From IMG/VR virus record IMGVR_UViG_3300033993_001478, positions 1 through 22,388 of that record: a stretch of 22,388 nt of DNA; one strand, written 5' to 3'. The position numbers and the translations under genes are program-made. The number at the start of each line of letters is the position of its first letter. Positions within the stretch are counted from its first letter, which is position 1. Shown in pieces: positions 1 to 5,669 of this stretch. Below the pieces are notes generated by a model. That model was given only the letters and a program-made list of their open reading frames with translations, was not told the origin of the DNA and searched no databases. The DNA is from a virus.

Positions 1-38
1 GTAAATCCCATCTACGCTTGCTGAGGATTTAGCCCGTA

Positions 39-57
39 CCCCATAACGCGTATGGGG
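39..57. other. Short GC-rich hairpin downstream of the HNH gene
   Basis: Perfect 7-bp inverted repeat CCCCATA/TATGGGG with a 5-nt loop, just past the stop codon of the HNH nuclease on the minus strand. It has no following T-run, so it is a weak terminator candidate at best. It could instead be an RNA processing or regulatory hairpin before the next gene, whose ATG might lie at position 11, too close to the edge to judge. Confidence 0.35.
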
Positions 58-68
58 GGTGTTATGTG

Positions 69-362
69 CTATTTGTCCGATTTGCGTGAATTACACTTGC
101 GACAAAGAACTTGAATGTTTGACCAAACGCTTAATCCACCATCAGCTAACGGTTGGATGTGATCAGCGGTCAAATCTTTTGTGGTCTTACAAATAGAACA
201 CCAAGGTTGGGCTTCTCTTGCTGCCTTAGATAACTTTCGCCATTCAGCATCGTAGCCACGATCTAATCTTGACGGGCGTTTGCGTTCGCGTAATCGCGCA
301 CAACTAAGGCACCGGGTAGCCCGCACAACAACACCACAATCAACGCACGGTCTAGATAGCAT
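69..362 (-). CDS. HNH homing-type endonuclease
   Basis: Small HNH endonuclease of about 97 residues. The N-terminus carries a CxxC plus CxxC zinc knuckle (residues about 6-21). The C-terminal half has the HNH core: a WC..C pair, ADH (first catalytic His), an N in SNIQ, and the closing CRKCN zinc-binding pair. HNH proteins of this size next to terminase genes are known in many phages, where they nick DNA and assist packaging; here the flank that would show a terminase is outside the window. Three consecutive start codons (GTG at 368, ATG at 365 and 362) exist. The AAAGAG motif sits best for 362. The start overlaps the end of the endonuclease VII gene, so the two are probably co-transcribed. 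The family is clear; whether it is a packaging factor or a selfish nuclease is not. Confidence 0.85.
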   Translation of the reverse strand: MLSRPCVDCGVVVRATRCLSCARLRERKRPSRLDRGYDAEWRKLSKAAREAQPWCSICKTTKDLTADHIQPLADGGLSVWSNIQVLCRKCNSRKSDK

Positions 363-726
363 CATCACTCTTTAATAAATAATTAACTGCTTCATTCAAA
401 CTATTGATGTTGTCTTTGAAGTAACCAAGACCAACATTGCATCTCATACATAGCAGCCCACGCACTCGATCTGTTGCGTGGTTGTGATCAACTGCTAATC
501 CGTTCTTGCTTTCCTCAGCATTGACACCACATATAGCGCACGAATAGTTTTGCGCTTGGAGTAACGCTTCATAATCTTCTTTCGGAATATCAGTAATGTT
601 GCGATGCTTACTGCGACAATCACGGCAAACATCGTAGCGACCATCAGGAGTGCGCTTATCATTGTGGAAAGCATCTAAGCCTTTATTCTCTAAACAATTG
701 CGACAACGCTTTGTCTTATTCGTCAT
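352..726 (-). CDS. Recombination endonuclease VII (T4 gp49-like)
   Basis: Holliday-junction and branched-DNA resolving nuclease of the Endonuclease_7 family, about 124 residues. It shows an N-terminal CRNC..CRDC zinc pair and, in the second half, the hallmark CxIC...VDHNHATDRVRGLLC.RCN block, in which the DHxH is the beta-beta-alpha-metal catalytic motif and the four Cys bind structural zinc. In T4 the enzyme debranches replicated DNA before packaging. Reading can be extended upstream to 828, but that extension lies over another small gene in a different frame. The ATG at 726 sits inside the stop region of that gene, as in coupled phage genes, and its protein begins exactly at the conserved zinc domain, so 726 is preferred. 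Confidence 0.9.
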   Translation of the reverse strand: MTNKTKRCRNCLENKGLDAFHNDKRTPDGRYDVCRDCRSKHRNITDIPKEDYEALLQAQNYSCAICGVNAEESKNGLAVDHNHATDRVRGLLCMRCNVGLGYFKDNINSLNEAVNYLLKSDDAI

Positions 727-895
727 CTCTGTCGAAGTCACCAATAGGTTCGGGCATTGATGAGTAGAGTGAGTAAGCGTTAAGAGATGATGTTGAAGCG
801 CGTGATAACAATGTTTCAATAGCATCAAATGAAATCGCTTGGTCGGTGCTTACCTCGGTGCATACATCACCGATTGAAACGCTAATCATTATCAT
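716..895 (-). CDS. Small acidic protein, 59 aa, unknown
   Basis: Unrecognised 59-residue protein starting MIMISVSIGD and ending in an acidic tail (DFDRDDE). Support is positional: a GGAG Shine-Dalgarno 8 nt before the ATG, an ATGA overlap with the gene upstream, and a stop codon that overlaps the start of endonuclease VII. There are no Cys pairs, membrane segment or known motif. A Ser/Thr-rich stretch lies in the centre. Tightly coupled to the nuclease, it may be an accessory factor, but that is inference only. Confidence 0.65.
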   Translation of the reverse strand: MIMISVSIGDVCTEVSTDQAISFDAIETLLSRASTSSLNAYSLYSSMPEPIGDFDRDDE

Positions 896-1041
896 CTGCT
901 TAACTCCAATCGGCTATCAAGTAAGTCATCAATAAACTTATCAACTAAGTGTTTCTTGCTATCAATTGTTGTTTTGCGTGAGGCAATGGCGTGAGCTAAG
1001 GCTTCATCTATCTCTGCAATGGTTTCGGTTTCGTTATCCAT
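892..1041 (-). CDS. Small helical protein, 49 aa, unknown
   Basis: Unrecognised 49-residue protein, strongly charged and predicted helical by eye (MDNETETIAEIDEALAH start, then a KKHLVDKFIDDLLDSRLEL amphipathic stretch). An AGGA ribosome binding site lies about 6 nt before the ATG and the stop codon shares ATGA with the next start. It is the first gene of the leftmost transcript, immediately downstream of a hairpin plus T-run, so its transcription may be attenuated. It could be a small DNA-binding or nuclease-partner protein; no motif proves that. Confidence 0.65.
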   Translation of the reverse strand: MDNETETIAEIDEALAHAIASRKTTIDSKKHLVDKFIDDLLDSRLELSR

Positions 1042-1057
1042 ATCATTCCTGTAAATG

Positions 1058-1088
1058 AAAAAACCTCACCTGTTGGATAACGGTGAGG
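1058..1088 (-). terminator. Rho-independent terminator or attenuator
   Basis: On the minus strand a perfect 7-bp stem CCTCACC/GGTGAGG with an 11-nt loop is followed immediately by six T residues. It either ends the long operon whose last gene stops at 1155, or, because a promoter-like element lies between that stop and the hairpin, works as a leader attenuator for the small gene starting at 1041. Confidence 0.75.
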
Positions 1089-1108
1089 GTAGTGAGTAGA
1101 TAGCGATT

Positions 1109-1152
1109 CCTGTTACACATAGTGTAAGGCATAAAATTGAACCAACTGTCAA
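1109..1152 (-). promoter_or_regulatory. Promoter-like element with palindromic operator
   Basis: A consensus -35 box TTGACA (1152-1147) lies 20 nt before TACACT (1126-1121), a long spacer for a sigma-70-type promoter. The second box is inside a perfect palindrome TTACAC-TAT-GTGTAA (1127-1113). The segment CTTACACTATGTGTA-ACAGG is nearly identical to one at the plus-strand promoter near 10800. A third structure, an 8-bp inverted repeat AACCAACT/AGTTGGTT (1140-1164), spans the stop codon of the upstream gene and the -35 box. Confidence 0.5.
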
Positions 1153-1154
1153 GT

Positions 1155-1916
1155 TTAGTTGGTTTTATCTCTCATCTTGATAATCGCTGCCAAGTCAAAC
1201 AACTTACCCTTTTGCGGTATCTGATTGCCCTTGATGATCTTATACACCGCCCGCTGCGTAATGCCAAGCCATAAAGCAATTGCCTCAATGTCTAAATAGA
1301 ACCGCCGATTGGGATTGCTCATCGCCAAGGCAATCAATCGAATAACACTCCAAGAGTTCTTGCACCCGTGACAGGTCACGCCCTTATCTAAATTCTCAAC
1401 ATCAATCACAACGAACTTCTTGCAATCATCAGTTGGGCAAGGGATGCGCCTTGGTTGCTCTTTGAATTGCTTGGCTGCTGCCATTCCTTTTGAATGTAGC
1501 TCTTTAACTTCATTCGCAAAGTCTTTCGCCCAATCCTGATTCACAATCCAATCAAGGTGAGCAATGTGGAATTGGCAGGTTGCCTCAACCTCTTTGGTTG
1601 TTGTTGATTGCTTGACCATCAGCGCCGGTGGAGTCAATTGCCTTTCCGTTCTAATGATCTGCTCCCAACCGTGAAGGATGGCGATTAACTCAGTTGCCAT
1701 TGAGAAATCCAACGCACTCACATTGATTCCAATTGAACGCTCGGTTGATGGCGAGCCTGAACCTGCTCTGCTTGGCATTAGGTATTCGCCCGCCTTAACC
1801 TGAAGGGCAGGCAACTCAATCAATTGGGATTGTAGGTTGAATCGGCAGGTGAAGCAGGCACCCTCATTGCGAGATGGTCGAAGGCAGATGTTGCAGGTTA
1901 GTTGTTCGGTTTCCAC
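1155..1916 (-). CDS. Zinc-binding protein with C-terminal helix-turn-helix
   Basis: 253-residue putative DNA-binding protein. It has two zinc-ribbon-like Cys sets: C8-x2-C11...C21-x2-C24 at the N-terminus and C160-x4-C165...C182-x2-C185 in the second half. It ends with a MerR/excisionase-like helix-turn-helix (about 207-232, IALWLGITQRAVYKIIKG). The start is a GTG that overlaps the TAG stop of the upstream gene by one base. It is the last gene of the replication operon, next to the primase and another zinc protein, which suggests a replication-linked or regulatory role. Similar zinc/HTH proteins are common hypothetical genes in actinophages; the target is unknown. Confidence 0.8.
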   Translation of the reverse strand: METEQLTCNICLRPSRNEGACFTCRFNLQSQLIELPALQVKAGEYLMPSRAGSGSPSTERSIGINVSALDFSMATELIAILHGWEQIIRTERQLTPPALMVKQSTTTKEVEATCQFHIAHLDWIVNQDWAKDFANEVKELHSKGMAAAKQFKEQPRRIPCPTDDCKKFVVIDVENLDKGVTCHGCKNSWSVIRLIALAMSNPNRRFYLDIEAIALWLGITQRAVYKIIKGNQIPQKGKLFDLAAIIKMRDKTN

Positions 1917-2266
1917 TAGAACGGTATCCCATCGGTTGAAGTAGCTGATTTGGGTGGCAATCCACCATTTTCAAAATAATCGGGCATCTCTTGAGCAAAT
2001 AGCCCGAAGTCACGGCATTGATGCTCGGCAAGCACAATGGGATTCTTTGCCCACATCCTTGCCCCGACCCTTGGCGTTGCCTCAAAGGTTCGCCCTAATC
2101 GGTGGATTTGGTAGGTTCGCAACCCGCCAACTTTGGCTGTAATCTCGGCTAACAAGTTGAGTGGGGTCGGGTCAAGTTTCGTTGGAACTGCGGTAGAGCT
2201 GTAACCAAACCAAATGAGGTTCCCGCAATTTCGGCAATCAATGGCAGAAAATAGATATTGACTCAA
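1916..2266 (-). CDS. Small zinc-finger-like protein, unknown
   Basis: Unrecognised protein, about 116 residues with the chosen TTG start. It has a CxxC pair (C11, C14) near the N-terminus and an HxC pair (H82, C84), a plausible split zinc site, and a low-complexity C-terminus. The frame is open up to a GTG at 2386. The extra 40 residues encoded there lie over direct and inverted repeats, have odd His/Tyr/Arg-rich composition and lack a Shine-Dalgarno, whereas TTG 2266 is preceded by AGGA at 9 nt. The stop overlaps the next GTG by one base. Possible DNA- or RNA-binding role in the replication module by location only. Confidence 0.65.
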   Translation of the reverse strand: MSQYLFSAIDCRNCGNLIWFGYSSTAVPTKLDPTPLNLLAEITAKVGGLRTYQIHRLGRTFEATPRVGARMWAKNPIVLAEHQCRDFGLFAQEMPDYFENGGLPPKSATSTDGIPF

Positions 2267-2292
2267 TTGTTCGTTCCTGTACCGATAATGAT

Positions 2293-2407
2293 GGTGTTCC
2301 TCTTTCCGTATATATACATATACGGAACGGAACGAACACCGATCACGCTCATTTCTGCCTGTGTTCCCTTTTTGAAAAAGGAACACAAAAGGAACGGAAC
2401 GAACACC
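2293..2407. repeat. Repeat cluster downstream of the primase gene (candidate origin or operator)
   Basis: An exact 17-bp direct repeat GGAACGGAACGAACACC occurs at 2324-2340 and 2391-2407, the second copy covering the last base of the primase stop codon. The first copy forms the right arm of a nested inverted repeat: outer arms GGTGTTC (2293-2299)/GAACACC (2334-2340) around a hairpin with perfect 10-bp arms TTCCGTATAT/ATATACGGAA (2304-2327). A further inverted repeat GTGTTCC/GGAACAC spans 2361-2387. The core is AT-rich. This looks like iterons or tandem operators, not coding sequence. Confidence 0.6.
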
Positions 2408-4521
2408 TAGTTTGCCCCCAAATAAGAGATTTTGGCATCAACAAAGTTAAAATGATCTTTGCCGATCTCTGAAATGTAGAGAACAAATGACCTCTCATTG
2501 CCCCTGTTTTCTATCCATCCACCTGCTACCAAATCGCCAATGATGCCGCCAATGGACTCCTTAGAACCTGCCACGCCATCCTGAACCATTCGGCGGGTGC
2601 TGCCAGGGTGATTGTGGATGAACTCAGCTACCTCTTTGAGTTTCTTAAATTCCTTATTGGCCTCGGCTTCATCTTCCCTAAGTGGTACGCCAATGACATA
2701 TTCCATTTGCTGGCGAGTTGAGTCAATGGTGAAGATAGCCGCATCCTGCATACGATCTTTGCCCTTTTGTGGCCCCGCCTTGCTGCGCACATCGCCAATT
2801 CGATCTTTAGTCACTCGCAGGGCAATGGTGCCGATCTTGCCGGGGGCTAACAATTCGATTGGCTCGCATAGGTAGGCAGCTCCATCAATCGTTGCCAACT
2901 TACTTTGCCCGCCGATGGCAAACCGCCCGCGTGTTTCTGCGTTCTTTGTAATGTGGTCAATCAGCACAACGGCTGCGCCTGAGGCTTTTGACACCGTTCT
3001 TGGAAATACTCGCATCCAACGGGTGATTTCGTCATTGTCTTTAGTCTGCCCGCCCCACATTGTCAGGGCTTCGGTTACGCCATCAATAATGACTAAATCC
3101 GACCTGTTAGGTTCAAGAATATCTTGCCAATATGGGTCATTTACATCTCTTGGGCCGTCAGGTCGAATATAGGAGAAGTATTGCAAGAGGTTGGCGCGAC
3201 TCACGCCTAAGGTTTTGAGGCGGTTTACAATGTCAATTGGGTCAGATTCAAAGTCAATATAGATGACTTTCTTATCAATCTTTAACAGTTCAGCGGTAGC
3301 AATTTGAGCAATCCAAGACTTTCCCGACTCAGATTCACCATAAAATGAGTGAACCTTGCCAGGATAAATCAACCCTGCGCCGTCACTTCGCTTTAAGATT
3401 GTGGCTGTCGGCATTTGAAATAAGCCATCAAAGTAATCCTTTAGGGCGATTGGCTTCCAACTTGACTCATCATCGCTTAAATCGGCGGTGGTGACTTGTG
3501 AAGGGGCTTCAATGGCATTTGTTGCCAATAAATTATTGGTAGGTTGTAGCTCTTTGAGTTCTGTTGCCCCGTAGCCAAGATTTCTTAATTGTAAGGCAGC
3601 CTGCTTGAAATCCCCATTGGTGTTCAGGTGAGCGTAAGCGGCAAACTTTGAATAGGAACTTTCAGCTTCAAAGATAGTTGAGGTTGAGAAAACAAAGAGT
3701 TTGTCATTGCCGTTGAAATTGGTGGTAGCAGAGATTCCTTCGTTCTTATTCGGTCTGCGCCAAACTGTTGCCTCACCTTTTTGATAAACCTTTGACCAAC
3801 CAAGGGGCAGCAAGATTTCATCCCAAGTGGTGCGGGCGTTGTAATCATCGCCAGGGCTTAGAGTGCCATCGTGCTTGGCAACTACATCTGCCTGAATAAC
3901 TTGCGCTTTTGGCATCTCATCAAACATTGCAAAGATTTGGTGCAATGCTGCTCTTTCCTGCATCGTGATCTTTGGGATTGACTCAATTGAACCGCCGATT
4001 AGTGTCCAATTGCCACCGTTGGGGTGAGTCAAACCGCCTGATGGCGCGGTGATTGTGAACCCGCCTTCGCTTCGCGTTTCGGCAAACACATCCACGCCGC
4101 CGTTTTCGCCAGGCTTTCGCGCTAACTTAGTGTTGCCAGGGATTTCTCCATCAATTACTCGGTAGAGCCAATGTAATCCGCCTGATGGTGTTATCTCAAC
4201 ATATCCCGCATTTAGGCGCTGCCAAAGTTCGCCTAAGCCTGAGTTGTTGGCAATCTCAGCAATATCAAGGTGCATCTTTTGTGATACTGCTCGACCTTCA
4301 AGCTCTAGCATCTCAAGGTTGCCTGATACCTTGCCCGTGATTACACCGATGCCATCAACATCGTGCTTAAACCAAAGCAATAACTCATCGGCAGTTGGCA
4401 GTTGCTCTTGGTATTTCTGCCAAGATAGGGCAGGGCGCTTGCTTCCGTCATTTGCGACAGGAACAACGCTAATGCCTTCAGCTAAAAAGCGAAGTGCGGT
4501 GGTTAGGGTTGCGTTATTCAT
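2407..4521 (-). CDS. Bifunctional DNA primase/polymerase with RepA/DnaB-like ATPase
   Basis: 704-residue replication protein. Residues about 5-200 form a prim-pol domain: acidic pair in LEMLELEG (about 70-76), SGGLHWLYR (113-121, the family's conserved SGGxH), and DVFAETRSEGGF. Residues about 385-560 are a RecA/RepA-fold ATPase with Walker A GESESGKS (395-402), Walker B DLVIID (475-480) and a DH sensor pair (522-523). The C-terminus looks like a winged helix. Families of this architecture prime and extend DNA and unwind the fork, so this is the phage's main replication enzyme. The first polymerase acidic pair is E-x-E instead of the more usual D-x-D, which may affect metal binding. The start overlaps the end of the Mom-like gene by 8 nt, indicating translational coupling. 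Confidence 0.92.
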   Translation of the reverse strand: MNNATLTTALRFLAEGISVVPVANDGSKRPALSWQKYQEQLPTADELLLWFKHDVDGIGVITGKVSGNLEMLELEGRAVSQKMHLDIAEIANNSGLGELWQRLNAGYVEITPSGGLHWLYRVIDGEIPGNTKLARKPGENGGVDVFAETRSEGGFTITAPSGGLTHPNGGNWTLIGGSIESIPKITMQERAALHQIFAMFDEMPKAQVIQADVVAKHDGTLSPGDDYNARTTWDEILLPLGWSKVYQKGEATVWRRPNKNEGISATTNFNGNDKLFVFSTSTIFEAESSYSKFAAYAHLNTNGDFKQAALQLRNLGYGATELKELQPTNNLLATNAIEAPSQVTTADLSDDESSWKPIALKDYFDGLFQMPTATILKRSDGAGLIYPGKVHSFYGESESGKSWIAQIATAELLKIDKKVIYIDFESDPIDIVNRLKTLGVSRANLLQYFSYIRPDGPRDVNDPYWQDILEPNRSDLVIIDGVTEALTMWGGQTKDNDEITRWMRVFPRTVSKASGAAVVLIDHITKNAETRGRFAIGGQSKLATIDGAAYLCEPIELLAPGKIGTIALRVTKDRIGDVRSKAGPQKGKDRMQDAAIFTIDSTRQQMEYVIGVPLREDEAEANKEFKKLKEVAEFIHNHPGSTRRMVQDGVAGSKESIGGIIGDLVAGGWIENRGNERSFVLYISEIGKDHFNFVDAKISYLGAN

Positions 4522-5101
4522 CTAGTGCCCCCTTTGGATACGGCAAAACCTGGTAACGCAATTTTTCTAATAATTCTAATTTTCGTTTCCCCCTGGCATT
4601 GAAATAAATGTAACGATGCTTTCTTGAGCGTTCCTTGAAGTAAACATTATCTTTGCCAAATTTCTCAACTACTTGTTTATTGGTCAAACCGTTGGCATAG
4701 GTTGCGTGGTGCTGATTCTCTAAACCTTTGACCTTTGGGTCAAGAAACTTGGCGCTTAACCCCGTGTAAATGAAATTAGTTGCCTGGTAAACAACTCCAA
4801 TGTGAGCTTGAGAGCTGTCAGCGTAAGAAACAATGATTTCCCTATCTAATCGCTTAATTGTTCTGCCAATTAGGTAACTTTCACCGTTTTTTGGGATTGA
4901 ATCATCAACCCATAAGCGGTTTAGTTCATAAACATTGAACTTTTCGCTTTCTCCGCAAATACCTTTTAGCAATGTTGAACTTGGGCTTACGCCGTAAGTT
5001 ACAACGCCAACTGGCATCAAACTTGAATAATTGAACAACCCAAAAGCAAAACTAACAGGGCATTTTCGGTGCAGATAGTGTTTTTCAACAACAATATCCA
5101 T
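4514..5101 (-). CDS. mom: Mom-like DNA modification acyltransferase
   Basis: Member of the phage Mu Mom family, GNAT-fold enzymes that hypermodify adenine in phage DNA and protect it from restriction. The signature is clear: YELNRLWVDD (about 58-67), an SYLIGR block, VSYADSSQ (about 91-98, with the conserved Y-A-D) and VYQATNFIYTG (104-114). From the ATG at 5101 it is 195 residues; TTG at 5107 is an alternative, and neither has a good Shine-Dalgarno. Conserved family sequence (EPISYSLA) continues just upstream, so a non-canonical start between 5107 and 5138 is possible. The open frame extends to 5293, but that part lies over a tRNA-like gene and another small gene. With the nearby methyltransferase it suggests layered DNA modification. 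Confidence 0.85.
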   Translation of the reverse strand: MDIVVEKHYLHRKCPVSFAFGLFNYSSLMPVGVVTYGVSPSSTLLKGICGESEKFNVYELNRLWVDDSIPKNGESYLIGRTIKRLDREIIVSYADSSQAHIGVVYQATNFIYTGLSAKFLDPKVKGLENQHHATYANGLTNKQVVEKFGKDNVYFKERSRKHRYIYFNARGKRKLELLEKLRYQVLPYPKGALDE

Positions 5102-5138
5102 TGCCAAGCTGTAAGAAATTGGCTCAATCCAATAATTT

Positions 5139-5214
5139 TGGAGCGATGAGGTCGGAATTGAACCGCCATTTGCAGGTTGGAATACCTGCCGTGTTTCCAT
5201 TACACCATCACCGC
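5139..5214 (-). tRNA. tRNA-Gly (anticodon UCC), atypical
   Basis: 76-nt cloverleaf on the minus strand. The acceptor stem GCGGTGA pairs with TCATCGC (one G-T), the D-stem is GTGT/ACAC with a GG-containing loop, the anticodon stem is GCAGG/CCTGC, the T-loop is TTCAATT, and CCA is encoded after discriminator T. The anticodon reads UCC (glycine, GGA codons). Two deviations stand out: the anticodon loop has 8 nt (TATTCCAA) rather than 7, and the T-stem GGCGG pairs with CCG-A-CC only if the A bulges. It may therefore be a frameshift-type, heavily modified or decaying tRNA. It lies between two protein genes with about 20 nt or more on each side. Confidence 0.72.
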
Positions 5215-5234
5215 AAGTTGCCAACATTATCCTT

Positions 5235-5372
5235 TTACCATTCCAGTGCCATCCAAAAGATGCCAAAGTCAATTGATAGTGTCCATTTATCAATTACAAA
5301 TCCCAAGCCAAAACCTTTCCGCGTTCCAAACGCTAAATAAAAACCATCGCTGATTTTGATTTCTTTTACCAT
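5235..5372 (-). CDS. Small aromatic-rich protein, 45 aa, unknown
   Basis: Unrecognised 45-residue protein rich in Gly and aromatics (FYLAFGTRKGFGLGFVIDKW; ends IFWMALEW). Its ATG shares one base with the stop of the zinc-ribbon gene (TAATG), and it ends about 20 nt before the tRNA. The composition suggests a beta-structured or membrane-associated small protein rather than a classical transmembrane helix. The other frame over the same DNA is the false extension of the Mom-like gene. No function can be assigned. Confidence 0.6.
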   Translation of the reverse strand: MVKEIKISDGFYLAFGTRKGFGLGFVIDKWTLSIDFGIFWMALEW

Positions 5373-5542
5373 TAGTCTTTCCCCCAACCCGTTCCCTTAA
5401 AATGAACGGCAGGTGCCGCCCAAACCCGTTCCATCGCTATCTCGCAATTGCTGCATTTATATTCAATCTCAGCTTCATCAACCTTGCGAAAAATTGGCAT
5501 TACCACTTCGCACTTTGGGCATTTGTAATCAATGATTGGCAA
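5372..5542 (-). CDS. FmdB-like zinc ribbon protein, 56 aa
   Basis: 56-residue zinc ribbon of the FmdB/CxxC_CxxC_SSSS type: YKCPKC at the N-terminus, YKCSNC about 19 residues later, then the tail APAVHFKGTGWGKD that is characteristic of this family in phages and bacteria. The TTG start is supported by AGAAGG 8-10 nt upstream and by the protein beginning right at the ribbon. It overlaps the preceding small gene by 14 nt and the next by one base. FmdB-like proteins are thought to be regulators or metal-binding adaptors; the phage role is unknown. Confidence 0.8.
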   Translation of the reverse strand: MPIIDYKCPKCEVVMPIFRKVDEAEIEYKCSNCEIAMERVWAAPAVHFKGTGWGKD

Positions 5543-5669
5543 GGTAGCCTTCTTTCTTTAATATAGCAACGATCACCTTCGCCATTCGCCAGGGCGTATC
5601 AGGCAAAGATTCTTCATAAGATTTCCAAAGCGCAAAGGCGATGGCACCCTCAAGGCTATCGCGGCTCAA
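5529..5669 (-). CDS. Small basic/helical protein, 46 aa, unknown
   Basis: Unrecognised 46-residue protein (MSRDSLEGAIAFALW start; ends ILKKEGYLANH). The TTG start overlaps the end of the methyltransferase by 14 nt and the stop lies inside the next small gene. The pattern of two amphipathic helices around DTPWRMAKVIVAILKKEGY resembles a small winged-helix-like or partner protein, but nothing diagnostic is visible. Coding is supported by tight packing and sensible composition. Confidence 0.55.
   Translation of the reverse strand: MSRDSLEGAIAFALWKSYEESLPDTPWRMAKVIVAILKKEGYLANH

Noticed and set aside
1-11. Start of another minus-strand gene (ATG at 11)
   Set aside because: Only three codons inside the window and no clear Shine-Dalgarno; cannot be supported.
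39-57. Rho-independent terminator after the HNH gene
   Set aside because: The stem is good but the required T-run is missing on either strand; kept only as a hairpin.
352-828. Long form of endonuclease VII starting at 828
   Set aside because: The first 34 residues lack family similarity and lie over a well-supported 59-residue gene in another frame; the ATG at 726 is coupled to that gene's stop.
1954-2142. Plus-strand open frames inside minus-strand genes (for example 1954-2142, 2612-2875, 6302-6691, 19069-19350)
   Set aside because: They run opposite to well-supported genes, lack ribosome binding sites and show low-complexity or biased composition typical of antisense shadows.
1916-2386. 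Full 156-residue version of the small zinc protein
   Set aside because: The added N-terminus is encoded by direct and inverted repeats and has no ribosome binding site; TTG at 2266 is a better start.
4514-5293. Full 259-residue version of the Mom-like protein
   Set aside because: Its first 64 residues read through a tRNA-like gene and part of a 45-residue gene; conserved sequence begins only near 5138-5101.
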